Assembly: GCA_036383515.1 (NCBI GenBank) | Contig: DASVOE010000137.1 | Coordinates: forward strand, 46,174 to 110,173 | From: CADEDV01 sp036383515 | GTDB lineage: Bacteria; Bacteroidota; Bacteroidia; Chitinophagales; Chitinophagaceae | Direction: 5' to 3' | DNA: 64,000 nucleotides | In this document: one piece after another, positions 14,951-23,800 of the stretch | Layout of the letters: the number at the start of each line of letters is the position of its first letter | How positions within the stretch are numbered: the stretch's first letter is position 1 | Translations under genes and position numbers: made by a program | The notes under the pieces: model-generated | What the model was told of the DNA's origin: nothing | The model's input: the letters and a program-made list of their open reading frames with translations, nothing else | Databases searched by the model: none

Positions 14951-15580
14951 TTACCCGAACAATTCTCCCTGCTTCGTTGTCACTGGCAAATTTTGAAATT
15001 CGAATCGTTTTACTGCATGATATTTCATCCGATAGCCATCGGGTTCCCCTGCGGGTCTTTTTAATAATGTCATCTGGTCGGCAATGAACCGCCCGGTAAA
15101 ATGTTTGTTACTGTATTCCAGCCAGGCCTTTTCATACTGCCAGGGCAGTAATTTCCGTGCAATAGTCAGGTGGGGCTCCATGATAAAATGAGGTTTATTA
15201 TCATCGTTTAGTTTCATTAAGCGCTGCACGTCTGTGCGGAGCTCTTTTATCAGACCCTGCACAGGCAGTTTGCTGGTTACATTTATATAAATTGTGTGAG
15301 AGGGAAAGCTTCCATAGTCTTTCAATTCCACTTTGAATGGCGGGTAGCCCATAGCCACTGTCCTCAACCGGTTTATAATTCGCTCCTCCATCATTTCATA
15401 CTGCGTGAAGTTGACCAATGTAACATGTGGTTTACCCCACTTCGCATAGTCAGATTTATACTCCGTCGAAAAATCCTCTTTTACTTTCATGATCCTGTTC
15501 CATAATTCTTCGTGAGGACTCAATACCAATAAATACTCATACACCCGGTAGCCCGGAATAGTGTTGATAATAGTTTGCAT
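14951..15580 (-). CDS. 2H phosphoesterase / 2'-5' RNA ligase-like protein
   Basis: This 209-residue protein has the two HxT motifs of the 2H superfamily: KPHVTLVNF (His52, Thr54) and EPHLTIARK (His137, Thr139). Enzymes of this type hydrolyse cyclic phosphodiesters of RNA or nucleotides. The substrate cannot be predicted. It is divergent from umuDC across an 88-base intergenic region, and upstream of the GxxExxY gene. Length is close to the usual 180-200 residues. Confidence 0.82.
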   Translation of the reverse strand: MQTIINTIPGYRVYEYLLVLSPHEELWNRIMKVKEDFSTEYKSDYAKWGKPHVTLVNFTQYEMMEERIINRLRTVAMGYPPFKVELKDYGSFPSHTIYINVTSKLPVQGLIKELRTDVQRLMKLNDDNKPHFIMEPHLTIARKLLPWQYEKAWLEYSNKHFTGRFIADQMTLLKRPAGEPDGYRMKYHAVKRFEFQNLPVTTKQGELFG

Positions 15581-15636
15581 AACCCATCCATTTAAAAAAC
15601 TAAAAAATACTCACCCATTTTCTTAGCATAAATTTA

Positions 15637-15649
15637 CTAAAAGTTTTAG
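15637..15649. promoter_or_regulatory. Candidate operator: palindrome CTAAAAGTTTTAG between divergent 2H and umuDC genes
   Basis: A 13-base palindrome centred in the 88-base divergent intergenic region lies 20 bases upstream of umuD. It is flanked by TTTAC direct repeats. It could be the SOS or local operator for umuDC, but I know no consensus for this group that would confirm it. Confidence 0.3.
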
Positions 15650-15668
15650 CTTTACAAAAATAATTTTT

Positions 15669-16100
15669 ATGGAGGGAGAAGAATTTTATGGAACTGCTTA
15701 TAAAGGTTCCAAACAATTTAAGCAAGAGGAGGTGAATACCGCTAATGCCACCGGTTTCGGTGCCGCTGCCGATGATTATATGGAGAGAGGTATTGATCTC
15801 AATGAGCAATTGGTGAAAAATAAACCCGCCACCTATTTCTTCCGGATGAAAGGGGATGCGATGAAGGAGGCAGGCATTTTTGATGGCGATGTGCTGATCG
15901 TAGATCGTTCCTTAAAACTGGTGAACGGGAAAATAATTGTAGCTGTACTGAATGGCGAATTATTAGTCCGACGTTTTTATAAAAACTTTACTACCACTTT
16001 TTTAATTCCTGAAAATAGCCGGTATAAGAATATTAACCTGGCAGAGTTCACTGATTTCTCATTGTGGGGAGTAGTGACTTATGTAATTCATCCAGTATGA
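15669..16100 (+). CDS. umuD: UmuD-like S24 protein lacking the Ser/Lys catalytic dyad
   Basis: This 143-residue protein aligns along its length with UmuD: AADDYMERGIDLNEQLVKNKPATYF against the E. coli AADYVEQRIDLNQLL...ATYF, then DGDVLIVDRSLK. The catalytic Ser60 of E. coli (GDSM) is Ala64 here (GDAM), and Lys97 (TVKK) is Arg101 (LVRR). The cleavage dipeptide Cys-Gly is Thr28-Gly29. By this alignment self-cleavage should be impossible. The downstream umuC overlaps it by four bases (ATGA). It may act as an uncleavable UmuD, or be processed by another protease. It has no DNA-binding domain, so it is not a LexA-type repressor. Confidence 0.85.
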   Translation: MEGEEFYGTAYKGSKQFKQEEVNTANATGFGAAADDYMERGIDLNEQLVKNKPATYFFRMKGDAMKEAGIFDGDVLIVDRSLKLVNGKIIVAVLNGELLVRRFYKNFTTTFLIPENSRYKNINLAEFTDFSLWGVVTYVIHPV

Positions 16101-17380
16101 AGGCCATCGTTGATTGTAATAATTTTTATTGTTCCTGTGAGCGATTATTCAAGCCTCACCTGGACAAGAAACCCGTAGTTGTTTTAAGCAATAACGATGG
16201 CTGTATCATTTCCCGAAGCGATGAAGCAAAGGAGCTGGGGGTGGAAATGGCAGGCCCTTATTTTATGGCAAAACCATTGATCCAAAAACATGATGTGGCT
16301 GTTTTTTCTTCCAACTATAATTTATATGGTGATCTGAGCTGGCGGGTAATGCAAACACTGCGGGTAATACTGGGGAAAAAGAATGTAGAAGTGTATTCCG
16401 TAGATGAAGCTTTCGTGGACCTTGGTATATTTCCTCCTGAAGATTTGCCTGCGATTGCAAAACAAATAAGAGAGACCGTGGAGAAATGGACGGGTATTAA
16501 AGTATCCGTAGGTGTGGGACCCACAAAAGTATTAGCCAAACTTGCTAATCGTTTATCTAAAAAAAATAAACTATTAACGAATTGGGTGATGGTGCTGGAC
16601 ACAGAAGAAAAAATAATTGAAGCATTACGGCAAACGCCGGTAGGAGATATATGGGGTGTAGGTTATCAGTATGCTAGGAAACTGAAAGAGCAATGGTGTA
16701 TTTATGATGGATTGCAATTGCGTAACGTAAGTGAAGAGTTTGCAAAAACTCATTTAGGTGGCGTAATGGGCGAACGACTGATAAGAGAGTTAAAAGGAAT
16801 TACGTCCAAAGAAATGGAAGATGAACTGGTGAATAAAAAAATGATCGCTACTACCAGGATGTTTGGCAGTCCCGTCGGCGATATTGCTTCCATAAAAGAA
16901 GCAATTGCTACGTATACCTCAAGGGCTGCTGAGAAATTAAGAAGACAACATAGTGCAGCCAGGATGATCAGCATTTTTGTAGTTACTAAAGACCAGGACC
17001 ATATGCTTACTTTTAAAAAGCACGGAACAATAAGCACCTATACCACTTTACCTGCGGCAACTTCATTTACCAATGAATTAATCAAACCCGCCGTGCAATT
17101 GGTGGATCAGTTATATGAAAAGGGACAATTATATAAAAAAGCAGGCGTGATGCTGAGTGGTATTGTACCAGATACTTCTATCCAGGGAAATCTCTTTCAA
17201 GCAGAAACGAAAAACTGTGAACGAAAACTGATGGATATGATCGACAATATCAATTTCAGCCAGCGGGATGATGTCTTGAAGTTTGCAGCTTCCGGCACTA
17301 CCCGCAACTGGAAGATGCAGCAAAATCATATAAGCCAACGCTATACCTCAAGATGGGATGAATTATTTGAAATACATTAA
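16097..17380 (+). CDS. umuC: UmuC, Y-family DNA polymerase V catalytic subunit
   Basis: From the ATG at 16097, which overlaps the umuD stop (ATGA), the product is 427 residues: MKAIVDCNNFYCSCERLFKP, the DxNxFY(V/C)SCE motif of UmuC. VEVYSVDEAFVDL holds the catalytic Asp-Glu pair, and GVGPTKVLAKLANRLSKK follows. The C-terminal little-finger and UmuC tail are intact. It carries out translesion synthesis. An in-frame upstream start (16064) overlaps umuD and is less likely. The gene converges with DUF72 with overlapping stop codons. Confidence 0.93.
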   Translation: MKAIVDCNNFYCSCERLFKPHLDKKPVVVLSNNDGCIISRSDEAKELGVEMAGPYFMAKPLIQKHDVAVFSSNYNLYGDLSWRVMQTLRVILGKKNVEVYSVDEAFVDLGIFPPEDLPAIAKQIRETVEKWTGIKVSVGVGPTKVLAKLANRLSKKNKLLTNWVMVLDTEEKIIEALRQTPVGDIWGVGYQYARKLKEQWCIYDGLQLRNVSEEFAKTHLGGVMGERLIRELKGITSKEMEDELVNKKMIATTRMFGSPVGDIASIKEAIATYTSRAAEKLRRQHSAARMISIFVVTKDQDHMLTFKKHGTISTYTTLPAATSFTNELIKPAVQLVDQLYEKGQLYKKAGVMLSGIVPDTSIQGNLFQAETKNCERKLMDMIDNINFSQRDDVLKFAASGTTRNWKMQQNHISQRYTSRWDELFEIH

Positions 17381-18321
17381 TCAAATAAACTTTTCTGCGT
17401 TGGTTTTATTTTTGAAACAGGTAGTGTGTTTTTATCAATAAACTGTGGTTTGATAAGACTCAGCCCGCATTCCTTATTCATTTTATCAACGAGATAAACT
17501 GTCAGTTCCGGCGAAGTAGCTTCATTATGCATGTGCATAAAGAAATAAAGTTCCTCCATTCCGTTGTCCAACCAGTATTTCATCCGGTTTATCCATACAT
17601 CTATACGGGTATAATCGGAAGGATGTAAGCTGTTACCTACATATCTTATAAAAGCTTTGGGAATGGTGAGGTGCATATGAGCGCAATCCCGCCGGCCGGC
17701 CGTATCAGTGATCACTGCTCCCATACTGTGGTCGCGAAGAAAATTGAGCATATCTTCTATTTCATTTTCTTTAGCAAACCAATCAGGATGACGAACCTCT
17801 AAAAAGAATTGCAGGTCTTTTGGTAATGAAGCAAGGTAGGTAAACAGTTCATCTTTCCTTTTGGGTGAAAAAGTATCACTCACCTGCACGAAAATGGGAC
17901 CAAGATGTTGTTCAAACCCCATGATGCCCCTGAAAAATTCATTTGTAATAAAATCTTTTCCTTTTAAACTTCCAAAATGTGTTACTCCCTTATACATCTT
18001 GGGGCAAAATAAAAAGTCCTTCGCTTTTGCTTTCTCCGCCCATTTGCGGGTACCTGCCTCACCATATACTTTATAATGTGTAGCATTTAATTCGATGCAA
18101 TTATAATGCTCTGTATAATGCTGTAAGAAATCCTTTTCTTTTGTTTTGGGCGGATAAATTTTGCCGACCCATTCTGTTCTGCCCCATTTGGCACACCCGA
18201 TATATACTTTAGGATTCTTTGCCGGCTTTCCGTTCAATATTTTTTTATTGCCTGCAGGTTCAGCAGGCAGACCGAAATCTACATCGTTCAACTCATTCTC
18301 CGACACACGACCAAATTCCAT
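17377..18321 (-). CDS. DUF72 domain protein
   Basis: This 314-residue protein has the DUF72 pattern: VYIGCAKWGRTEWVGKIYPP near residue 40, then HYNCIELNATHYKVYG and FFLEVRHPDWF. The fold is a TIM-barrel related to the xylose isomerase-like group and the function is unknown. The stop overlaps that of convergent umuC. A frameshifted fragment of a second member is at 32163-32340. DUF72 genes are often near DNA repair or nuclease genes; here the neighbour is umuC. Confidence 0.88.
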   Translation of the reverse strand: MEFGRVSENELNDVDFGLPAEPAGNKKILNGKPAKNPKVYIGCAKWGRTEWVGKIYPPKTKEKDFLQHYTEHYNCIELNATHYKVYGEAGTRKWAEKAKAKDFLFCPKMYKGVTHFGSLKGKDFITNEFFRGIMGFEQHLGPIFVQVSDTFSPKRKDELFTYLASLPKDLQFFLEVRHPDWFAKENEIEDMLNFLRDHSMGAVITDTAGRRDCAHMHLTIPKAFIRYVGNSLHPSDYTRIDVWINRMKYWLDNGMEELYFFMHMHNEATSPELTVYLVDKMNKECGLSLIKPQFIDKNTLPVSKIKPTQKSLFD

Positions 18322-18351
18322 GATGATAGAATTATTTTATAAATGGTATCG

Positions 18352-18924
18352 TTAATAATTATACTGTACTTCCTTCCCATCACTATTATAAAAAAGATAT
18401 TTCGTAGTGCCGGCTGAAACAGTCTTGATCCTGAAGATGTCTTTTACTACATTGGGTATTTCAAGTTTTACACCTACCCCTATATCTACGCCGGGGATCT
18501 TTTTAAAAATACCTTCAATGATAATTTGAGGAATCTGGGACCTTAACAGGGACGTGCGGGTATCTCTTCTGTCGCCATTGGCATGATACACTGCGGTTGA
18601 AATAAATGGTCCGTTTATAAATCTTGCCGTCCAATCGCCACGATACTTGCTCCAGGCTACATTCGATGCATGAGGATAGTCTCTTTGAAATGCAGCTCTT
18701 ACTTTAGCCGGTTGGTTTTTGGATGGCTTGGGTCCCCCGTCATTATTATCTTTAGTTCCCTCCCAGATAATCTGGTCGTGTTTCGTACTGCTGATCTTAT
18801 CTGGCTGGATAGCAGGTGTTGTAGAATTCTTTTTCGCTTTTGCATTGGCTTTGTCCTTTCCCTGGCCAAATAGCATTACTGAAACAAGCAGGTAAACCGG
18901 TAAAAGACATATAAGTTTTTTCAT
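18352..18924 (-). CDS. Secreted PepSY-like (DUF2874-type) protein
   Basis: This 190-residue protein has a signal peptide (KKLICLLPVYLLVSVMLFGQG), a linker rich in Lys, Ala and Asn, and a domain beginning VRAAFQRDYPHASNVAWSKY, followed by WTARFINGPFISTAVYHANG. This is the pattern of Bacteroidota PepSY-like domains, which have a BLIP-like fold and are exported. Its role is not known. It stands alone between DUF72 and a gene-poor 340-base stretch. Confidence 0.65.
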   Translation of the reverse strand: MKKLICLLPVYLLVSVMLFGQGKDKANAKAKKNSTTPAIQPDKISSTKHDQIIWEGTKDNNDGGPKPSKNQPAKVRAAFQRDYPHASNVAWSKYRGDWTARFINGPFISTAVYHANGDRRDTRTSLLRSQIPQIIIEGIFKKIPGVDIGVGVKLEIPNVVKDIFRIKTVSAGTTKYLFYNSDGKEVQYNY

Positions 18925-19265
18925 AGTTAATCTATTTAGTTATAACAAATCTACTGATTACATTGAATACTGTAAATTACGGCAGTGTAGCAGTTTCAAA
19001 ATTTATCAGGCTTTTTTATTTCATGCAAGGACGCAACGAAAATAAGTCGCTAAGGACACAGTCTTTGCGCCCTGGGTTACTTAGCGGCCCGATAGCTATC
19101 GGGGTTACGTGAAAAATTCAAACTGGTACATTACCTAAATTACAACTAACAATACATGGTATGAAATAAACCATGATAACGCTTATCACCAACCTGGATG
19201 ATTGTTGATGGCGAATCTGCCGGCAGGCAAATTCTATTTGGCTAAAAACAATAAAAGATAAACAA
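18925..19265. other. Gene-free stretch with dispersed repeats
   Basis: These 341 bases hold no convincing ORF. They contain a repeat segment (about 19020-19110, with CGCTAAGGACACAGTC and TTAGCGGCCC) and the palindrome CCCGATAGCTATCGGG at 19088-19103. A short inverted repeat, CATGGT/ACCATG, lies near 19155-19175. The stretch just before the sulfatase GTG is A-rich. Confidence 0.6.
19088..19103. repeat. 16-bp palindrome CCCGATAGCTATCGGG, copy 1
   Basis: The palindrome is perfect and occurs again at 53501-53518 with one more matching base on each side. Both copies are intergenic. This is the behaviour of a REP/BIME-type repeat; I recall the same core as being common in Bacteroidota genomes. Confidence 0.6.
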
Positions 19266-20813
19266 GTGAAAATAATCGTCGCTGCTTTGCTATTCATTTC
19301 AACAACTGCTTTTGGGCAACTCAAACCCAATATAATTTACATCATGAGTGATGACCACGATAATGATGCAATCAGCGCTTACAATAAAAAATTTATTGCT
19401 ACACCCAATATTGACCGTCTCGCTAAAGAAGGAATTAGATTCAATAAAGCATTTGTAGGCAATTCGATCTGCGCTCCGGCAAGAGCGACGTTGCTTACCG
19501 GCCAGCATTCACATAAAAATGGCGTAAAAGATAATCGCACAAGGTTTGATTCTACTAAAATAAATATTGCTCATTTATTACACCAGGCGGGATATCAAAC
19601 TGCGTTGATTGGCAAATGGCATTTGCAATCCTATCCTGCCGGTTTTGATTATTGGCGGATATTACCCGGCATGGGCCAGTATTTCGATACAAGAATGATC
19701 ACCATGAACGGGGATACAATAACAGAGAAAGGGTATTCCGCTGATGTGATCACTGATGATGCGATCCACTGGCTTGACAGCCGGGATATGAATAAACCCT
19801 TTGTTTTATTTTTTCATCATAAGGCGCCTCATCGAAATTTTATTCCTGCCCTAAAATACCTGGAACAATTTCATACCAAAACATTTCCTGAACCCGCTTC
19901 TCTATATAAAGATACTGCTGGTCGTGGCAGTGCCTGGCGCATACAAACCATGAGCATTTTAAAAGATATGCGTTTGTGCAGTGACCTTAAAATAGATCCG
20001 CAATACCTGGCTGACATACCGGAACTTCAACCAGATGCTGAAGATATTGCCACCTATCGGGCTATTATGCGTCGAATGCCTGCTGAAGAAAAAAACAGGT
20101 TTGAAGAAATTTATGCTGAAAGAGGAAAGATAATCAGGGATAAAAAATTATCAGGGAAACAACTTTTGAAATATAAATACCAGTGGTATATGCAGGATTA
20201 CCTCGCCTGCATTGCTTCAATTGATGAAAGTGTTGGTCGTTTATTAAAATACCTGGAAGATAATAAACTCAGCAGCAACACTGCCGTTATTTATACCAGT
20301 GACCAGGGATTTTATTTAGGAGAAAATGGCTGGTTTGATAAACGATTCGCCTATGATGTTTCTATGCAAACGCCTTTACTTATTAAATGGCCCGGGCAAA
20401 TTCTACCTAATTCTATATCCAATGAAATGGTGCAGAATATAGATTTTGCTCCGACGATCCTTGATATAGCCGGAACAACGGCTCCCGGCTGGATGCAGGG
20501 AGTAAGCCTGAAGCCACTTATAACGGGAAAACAAAAAACGCTTGCCAGGAAATACCTTTATTATCACTATTATGAATTTGGAAAAGATCACACTGTTATT
20601 CCTCATCTTGCGATAAGAAGTGAACGCTATAAGCTTATTTATTTTTACACGGTAAACGAATGGGAATTATATGATCTGCAAAAAGATCCTGCTGAACAAA
20701 AAAACCTTATTCATTCAGCTTCATATAGACCAATCATTCAACAATTAAAAAAAGAATTATTAAACCTCCGCAATATATATGATGATCATGAGCCTGCCGG
20801 TGAACTCAATTAG
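19266..20813 (+). CDS. Secreted sulfatase (type I, formylglycine-dependent)
   Basis: This 515-residue protein has a signal peptide (KIIVAALLFISTTAFG) and begins its mature part with PNIIYIMSDDHD, whose Asp pair binds the metal. The sulfatase signature CAPAR (Cys69 to Arg73) lies in NSICAPARATLLTG; Cys69 is the residue converted to formylglycine. GKWHLQSYP and SDQGFYLGENGWFDKR are the other active-site blocks. The likely substrate is a sulfated glycan in the periplasm or outside the cell. The start codon is GTG. No sulfatase-maturing enzyme is in the window. It is convergent with the lipoprotein gene, overlapping by four bases. Confidence 0.93.
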   Translation: MKIIVAALLFISTTAFGQLKPNIIYIMSDDHDNDAISAYNKKFIATPNIDRLAKEGIRFNKAFVGNSICAPARATLLTGQHSHKNGVKDNRTRFDSTKINIAHLLHQAGYQTALIGKWHLQSYPAGFDYWRILPGMGQYFDTRMITMNGDTITEKGYSADVITDDAIHWLDSRDMNKPFVLFFHHKAPHRNFIPALKYLEQFHTKTFPEPASLYKDTAGRGSAWRIQTMSILKDMRLCSDLKIDPQYLADIPELQPDAEDIATYRAIMRRMPAEEKNRFEEIYAERGKIIRDKKLSGKQLLKYKYQWYMQDYLACIASIDESVGRLLKYLEDNKLSSNTAVIYTSDQGFYLGENGWFDKRFAYDVSMQTPLLIKWPGQILPNSISNEMVQNIDFAPTILDIAGTTAPGWMQGVSLKPLITGKQKTLARKYLYYHYYEFGKDHTVIPHLAIRSERYKLIYFYTVNEWELYDLQKDPAEQKNLIHSASYRPIIQQLKKELLNLRNIYDDHEPAGELN

Positions 20814-21289
20814 ATAATACATTTTACTTTTACGAAGGCCCTGTTGTTATCAAAAATTAATTTATTCGTATTAGTAAAAAGAGATGTATCACCTTTTACA
20901 GTTACTTCACCTGTTGCAGGTATCAACTTACCCGGAACTATTTTCCATATTTCCTGCCTTACCGACATTATACCTTCAGAACGGAACAGGTACCATACTT
21001 TTAAAAGATCTCCGTTTATTTCTCCTTCGAAAGTTCCATCATTCCTATCTTTTCCATATATGTTATAGCTAAGAGAACCTGAAACATTTCCTTTATCAAA
21101 GCCTAATTCCAATGAAGCAGTATCCTTTCCATTAATAAGCAAATAACAGCCCTGTAAGGTACTGTCAACAATAACAACCGGAGCTGGAGACTGATAAATT
21201 GCAGTGTCTGTATTGGTTGTGTTTGTATCCTGTTGATTATTGCAGGCTATACTACCAAGGATAAGTATAACGACAATTACTTTTCGCAT
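20810..21289 (-). CDS. Small lipoprotein of unknown function
   Basis: I chose the ATG at 21289, which gives MRKVIVVILILGSIACNN, a textbook lipoprotein signal with Cys at residue 17; the longer frame to 21382 adds residues without a signal. The mature 143 residues include a Thr/Asn/Asp-rich spacer followed by a beta-rich domain (GCYLLINGKDTASLELGF ... GSLSYNIYGKDRNDGTFEGEI). I do not recognise a named family. It ends overlapping the convergent sulfatase. Confidence 0.65.
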   Translation of the reverse strand: MRKVIVVILILGSIACNNQQDTNTTNTDTAIYQSPAPVVIVDSTLQGCYLLINGKDTASLELGFDKGNVSGSLSYNIYGKDRNDGTFEGEINGDLLKVWYLFRSEGIMSVRQEIWKIVPGKLIPATGEVTVKGDTSLFTNTNKLIFDNNRAFVKVKCII

Positions 21290-21378
21290 AATCTGGTTTA
21301 TTGAATCTAAGAAATTGTTATGCCAAAGATTGCCGTCATGGATAAGTACACTTATAATAAACAGGGAACAGTTGAAGA

Positions 21379-23751
21379 TCATTGAACTTCAAATACTGCA
21401 GAACCCACAACAGGTTCACCTTTATTGCTGAGCCCTTCCAGCACAACCATGAACTTCCCTTTTATATCGGATGTATAGAAATGAATACCCGGTTTTTTTA
21501 GTGGGTCGGATTGTATTTCCGGGGTCCAATATAAGGTAGTCCGCAGGTCTGGTATCCTGCTGCTATTTACGACATCATAATGGGGAGAATAGAATTCCCG
21601 TTGCATCTGTAATCCTTCATAATCGACAGCAATAAGTGAAGGGTCAAGATCGAACGCCCCGAACTTCGCATTGTATGTTTCAAAACTAGCTATTCCTGAA
21701 AAAAATCCAATCCCATATAAATATCGCCTGGGTACTACCGACAGCTTTTTTACTTTCAGCGGATCAAAGGAAAATATTTTATTATAGTCCTGCAAGGGAA
21801 CGCCATCCAACAATACCAGTATATCATCATGGTATACCTGGGTGGAAATTTCATCATATATGCTCATGTACAGTTTGCCATTTCGTAATACGACATTGAT
21901 CGGAAATACGTATTCCCGCAATACTTCCTCCATAGTAGTAAACCGTTTATAATCATCCAGCTTATAAACATATTCAGCCTTGCCAAAAAAAGGAAGCGTA
22001 TCCGGTAAATCCGGGGCAACAAACCTGCGCATACTATCTGCCCGGTAAATATTTTGCACCTGCATCGAAATACTTTTATCCAGGAGCTGATCTCTTTTTT
22101 CAGGAGATAAGGTAAATCCAGGTAATTGTAAAAGAGAAGGATCGTCGGAAAAGGGATTGAAAAAATCTATCCGGTACTTCTCTTTATCGTTCTCCACTAC
22201 CTGCCCGATTATTTCGCCCGGACCGTAATAATCTTTTACATCAAACCTTACAATACCTGTACTATCACTTTGAGACATATGAAAACCAAAGGGTGCAGAA
22301 GGAGTCGTCAAAAAACAATTTGCATTGGCTACAACATTGCCATTTGTTATGTTAACCACTCGTCCTGTGATAAAATGTCCTCTGTATTCGGGTAAAAAAA
22401 CAAGGTTCTTTTCTTTCGCAGCAACAGGATTGTTCTCATTCTTAAAACGACGCCAGCCATGCGTTAATAGCAGGTTATCGGTTGCCTCATCTACTCCAGC
22501 TTCATCCGAAAGATAATAGCCAGGTGATTCTATATTTCCCTGTAACCCTTCTGTCAGTAAAAGATAGGTAGTAATATTAATTCCATCCGTATCCTGCAAA
22601 GAATCAAGTTGGTAAACAGATACCGAACAATTAACCAGGTCGTTTGGCCGGGCTCCTTTGAAGGAGATGGAGAGATCAACAGGTTCTCTTGTGTGATATT
22701 TTTGTTTATCACCGTTTATTTCAGCAGTCCTGATTGAGTGGGGTCGGACAAATACTAATCTTTCACAAACCGGCTGTTGGTCTTTATTGAACAAGGTTAT
22801 ATAATTGATGCCCTCACCCAGCTTTTGCTTGTCAATATCAACTAGCAGTTCGTTAGTATAAGAAATGTATGACTGTTGTAAAAATCGTGTTGACTGATTA
22901 TTATGAACAAGAAAAAAAAGCTGTTCGCCTGTTTCAATAGTCTTATTGGTCCTGGCCTGGATTTTTATTTTCAGCTTCCCCTCTTTATTATCCGTCACAT
23001 TCATTACATACCCGTATTCTTCAACGACAGGTAAAGGAGGTTCTAAAAATTTCCCATCGGGAAGCAAAACAGATGCTTTATATGTTTTACCCGGTAAAGG
23101 CCGGAATATAAAATTACCTATACCAAAACGGTACGATGAAAACTGCGCTACAGTATCCCCTTCATTGTCCCTGACAACGCCACTTGCATTAATTCCTTTT
23201 CCTGCAGGATCTGTGATACGAAATGAAACTTTCGTTTCTACCCCTTCAATCAAATGACCACTTTCAGGGAAAAAAACGACTTCAGCTTTTGGCATTACGT
23301 TAGCCACAGCACTAACCGGTAAAGCTTTCATTGTATTAACAATGCTTATCTTTTTCTCAAAGAAAATTTCATTACCGGCATTTTTCATCCAGTTGGTATA
23401 AGCTCTTAATGTATAGTAATCGGATTTAATAGTAAGCGGCAAATAGAAGGAACCGTTTCCGCCATTAGTTGTTAATGGTATTTTTGCCTGCAACACCGGC
23501 TTATTATTCCTGTCAAGTATTTCTGCATAAGCTACCTTACTTGTATTACCATTTATCTGATAAATCTTAAACCATATAATTTCACCGGCGAGGTAAAAGT
23601 TTTTATCGGAGTGGAGGTAGAGTTTTTCAAACGAAAAAAGCTGGTTTAGTTTTTCCGCTTTATCTATGAGTGGTGGCGCCTGGGCATGACCCTGATTGAT
23701 GCTACATATTGCCAGGACTAATAAAATAAAACAATACCCATTTTTGATCAT
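21379..23751 (-). CDS. Large exported protein with MG2-like domain, TonB-system associated
   Basis: This 790-residue protein has a signal peptide (ILLVLAICSINQGHAQ), then LHSDKNFYLAGEIIWFKIY, the opening of a macroglobulin MG2-like domain. Similar segments repeat (VKVSFRITDP, VDLSISFKGARPNDLVN). Towards the C-terminus VLLDGVPLQDYNKIFSFDP resembles the TonB plug segment that follows a TonB box. Proteins of this shape accompany SusC-like receptors in Bacteroidota, with no agreed function. It is in a row with DUF4249 and a TonB receptor, 49 bases downstream of the former, so it is likely part of the same uptake or surface-assembly operon. Confidence 0.7.
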   Translation of the reverse strand: MIKNGYCFILLVLAICSINQGHAQAPPLIDKAEKLNQLFSFEKLYLHSDKNFYLAGEIIWFKIYQINGNTSKVAYAEILDRNNKPVLQAKIPLTTNGGNGSFYLPLTIKSDYYTLRAYTNWMKNAGNEIFFEKKISIVNTMKALPVSAVANVMPKAEVVFFPESGHLIEGVETKVSFRITDPAGKGINASGVVRDNEGDTVAQFSSYRFGIGNFIFRPLPGKTYKASVLLPDGKFLEPPLPVVEEYGYVMNVTDNKEGKLKIKIQARTNKTIETGEQLFFLVHNNQSTRFLQQSYISYTNELLVDIDKQKLGEGINYITLFNKDQQPVCERLVFVRPHSIRTAEINGDKQKYHTREPVDLSISFKGARPNDLVNCSVSVYQLDSLQDTDGINITTYLLLTEGLQGNIESPGYYLSDEAGVDEATDNLLLTHGWRRFKNENNPVAAKEKNLVFLPEYRGHFITGRVVNITNGNVVANANCFLTTPSAPFGFHMSQSDSTGIVRFDVKDYYGPGEIIGQVVENDKEKYRIDFFNPFSDDPSLLQLPGFTLSPEKRDQLLDKSISMQVQNIYRADSMRRFVAPDLPDTLPFFGKAEYVYKLDDYKRFTTMEEVLREYVFPINVVLRNGKLYMSIYDEISTQVYHDDILVLLDGVPLQDYNKIFSFDPLKVKKLSVVPRRYLYGIGFFSGIASFETYNAKFGAFDLDPSLIAVDYEGLQMQREFYSPHYDVVNSSRIPDLRTTLYWTPEIQSDPLKKPGIHFYTSDIKGKFMVVLEGLSNKGEPVVGSAVFEVQ

Positions 23752-23800
23752 AACTGAAATATAATTATCTCAAGATGCAAACGATTTTGTTATTGAACGA

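Noticed and set aside
16064..16096. Upstream start for umuC
   Set aside because: It would extend the protein into umuD coding sequence; the ATG at 16097 gives the family N-terminus and ATGA coupling.
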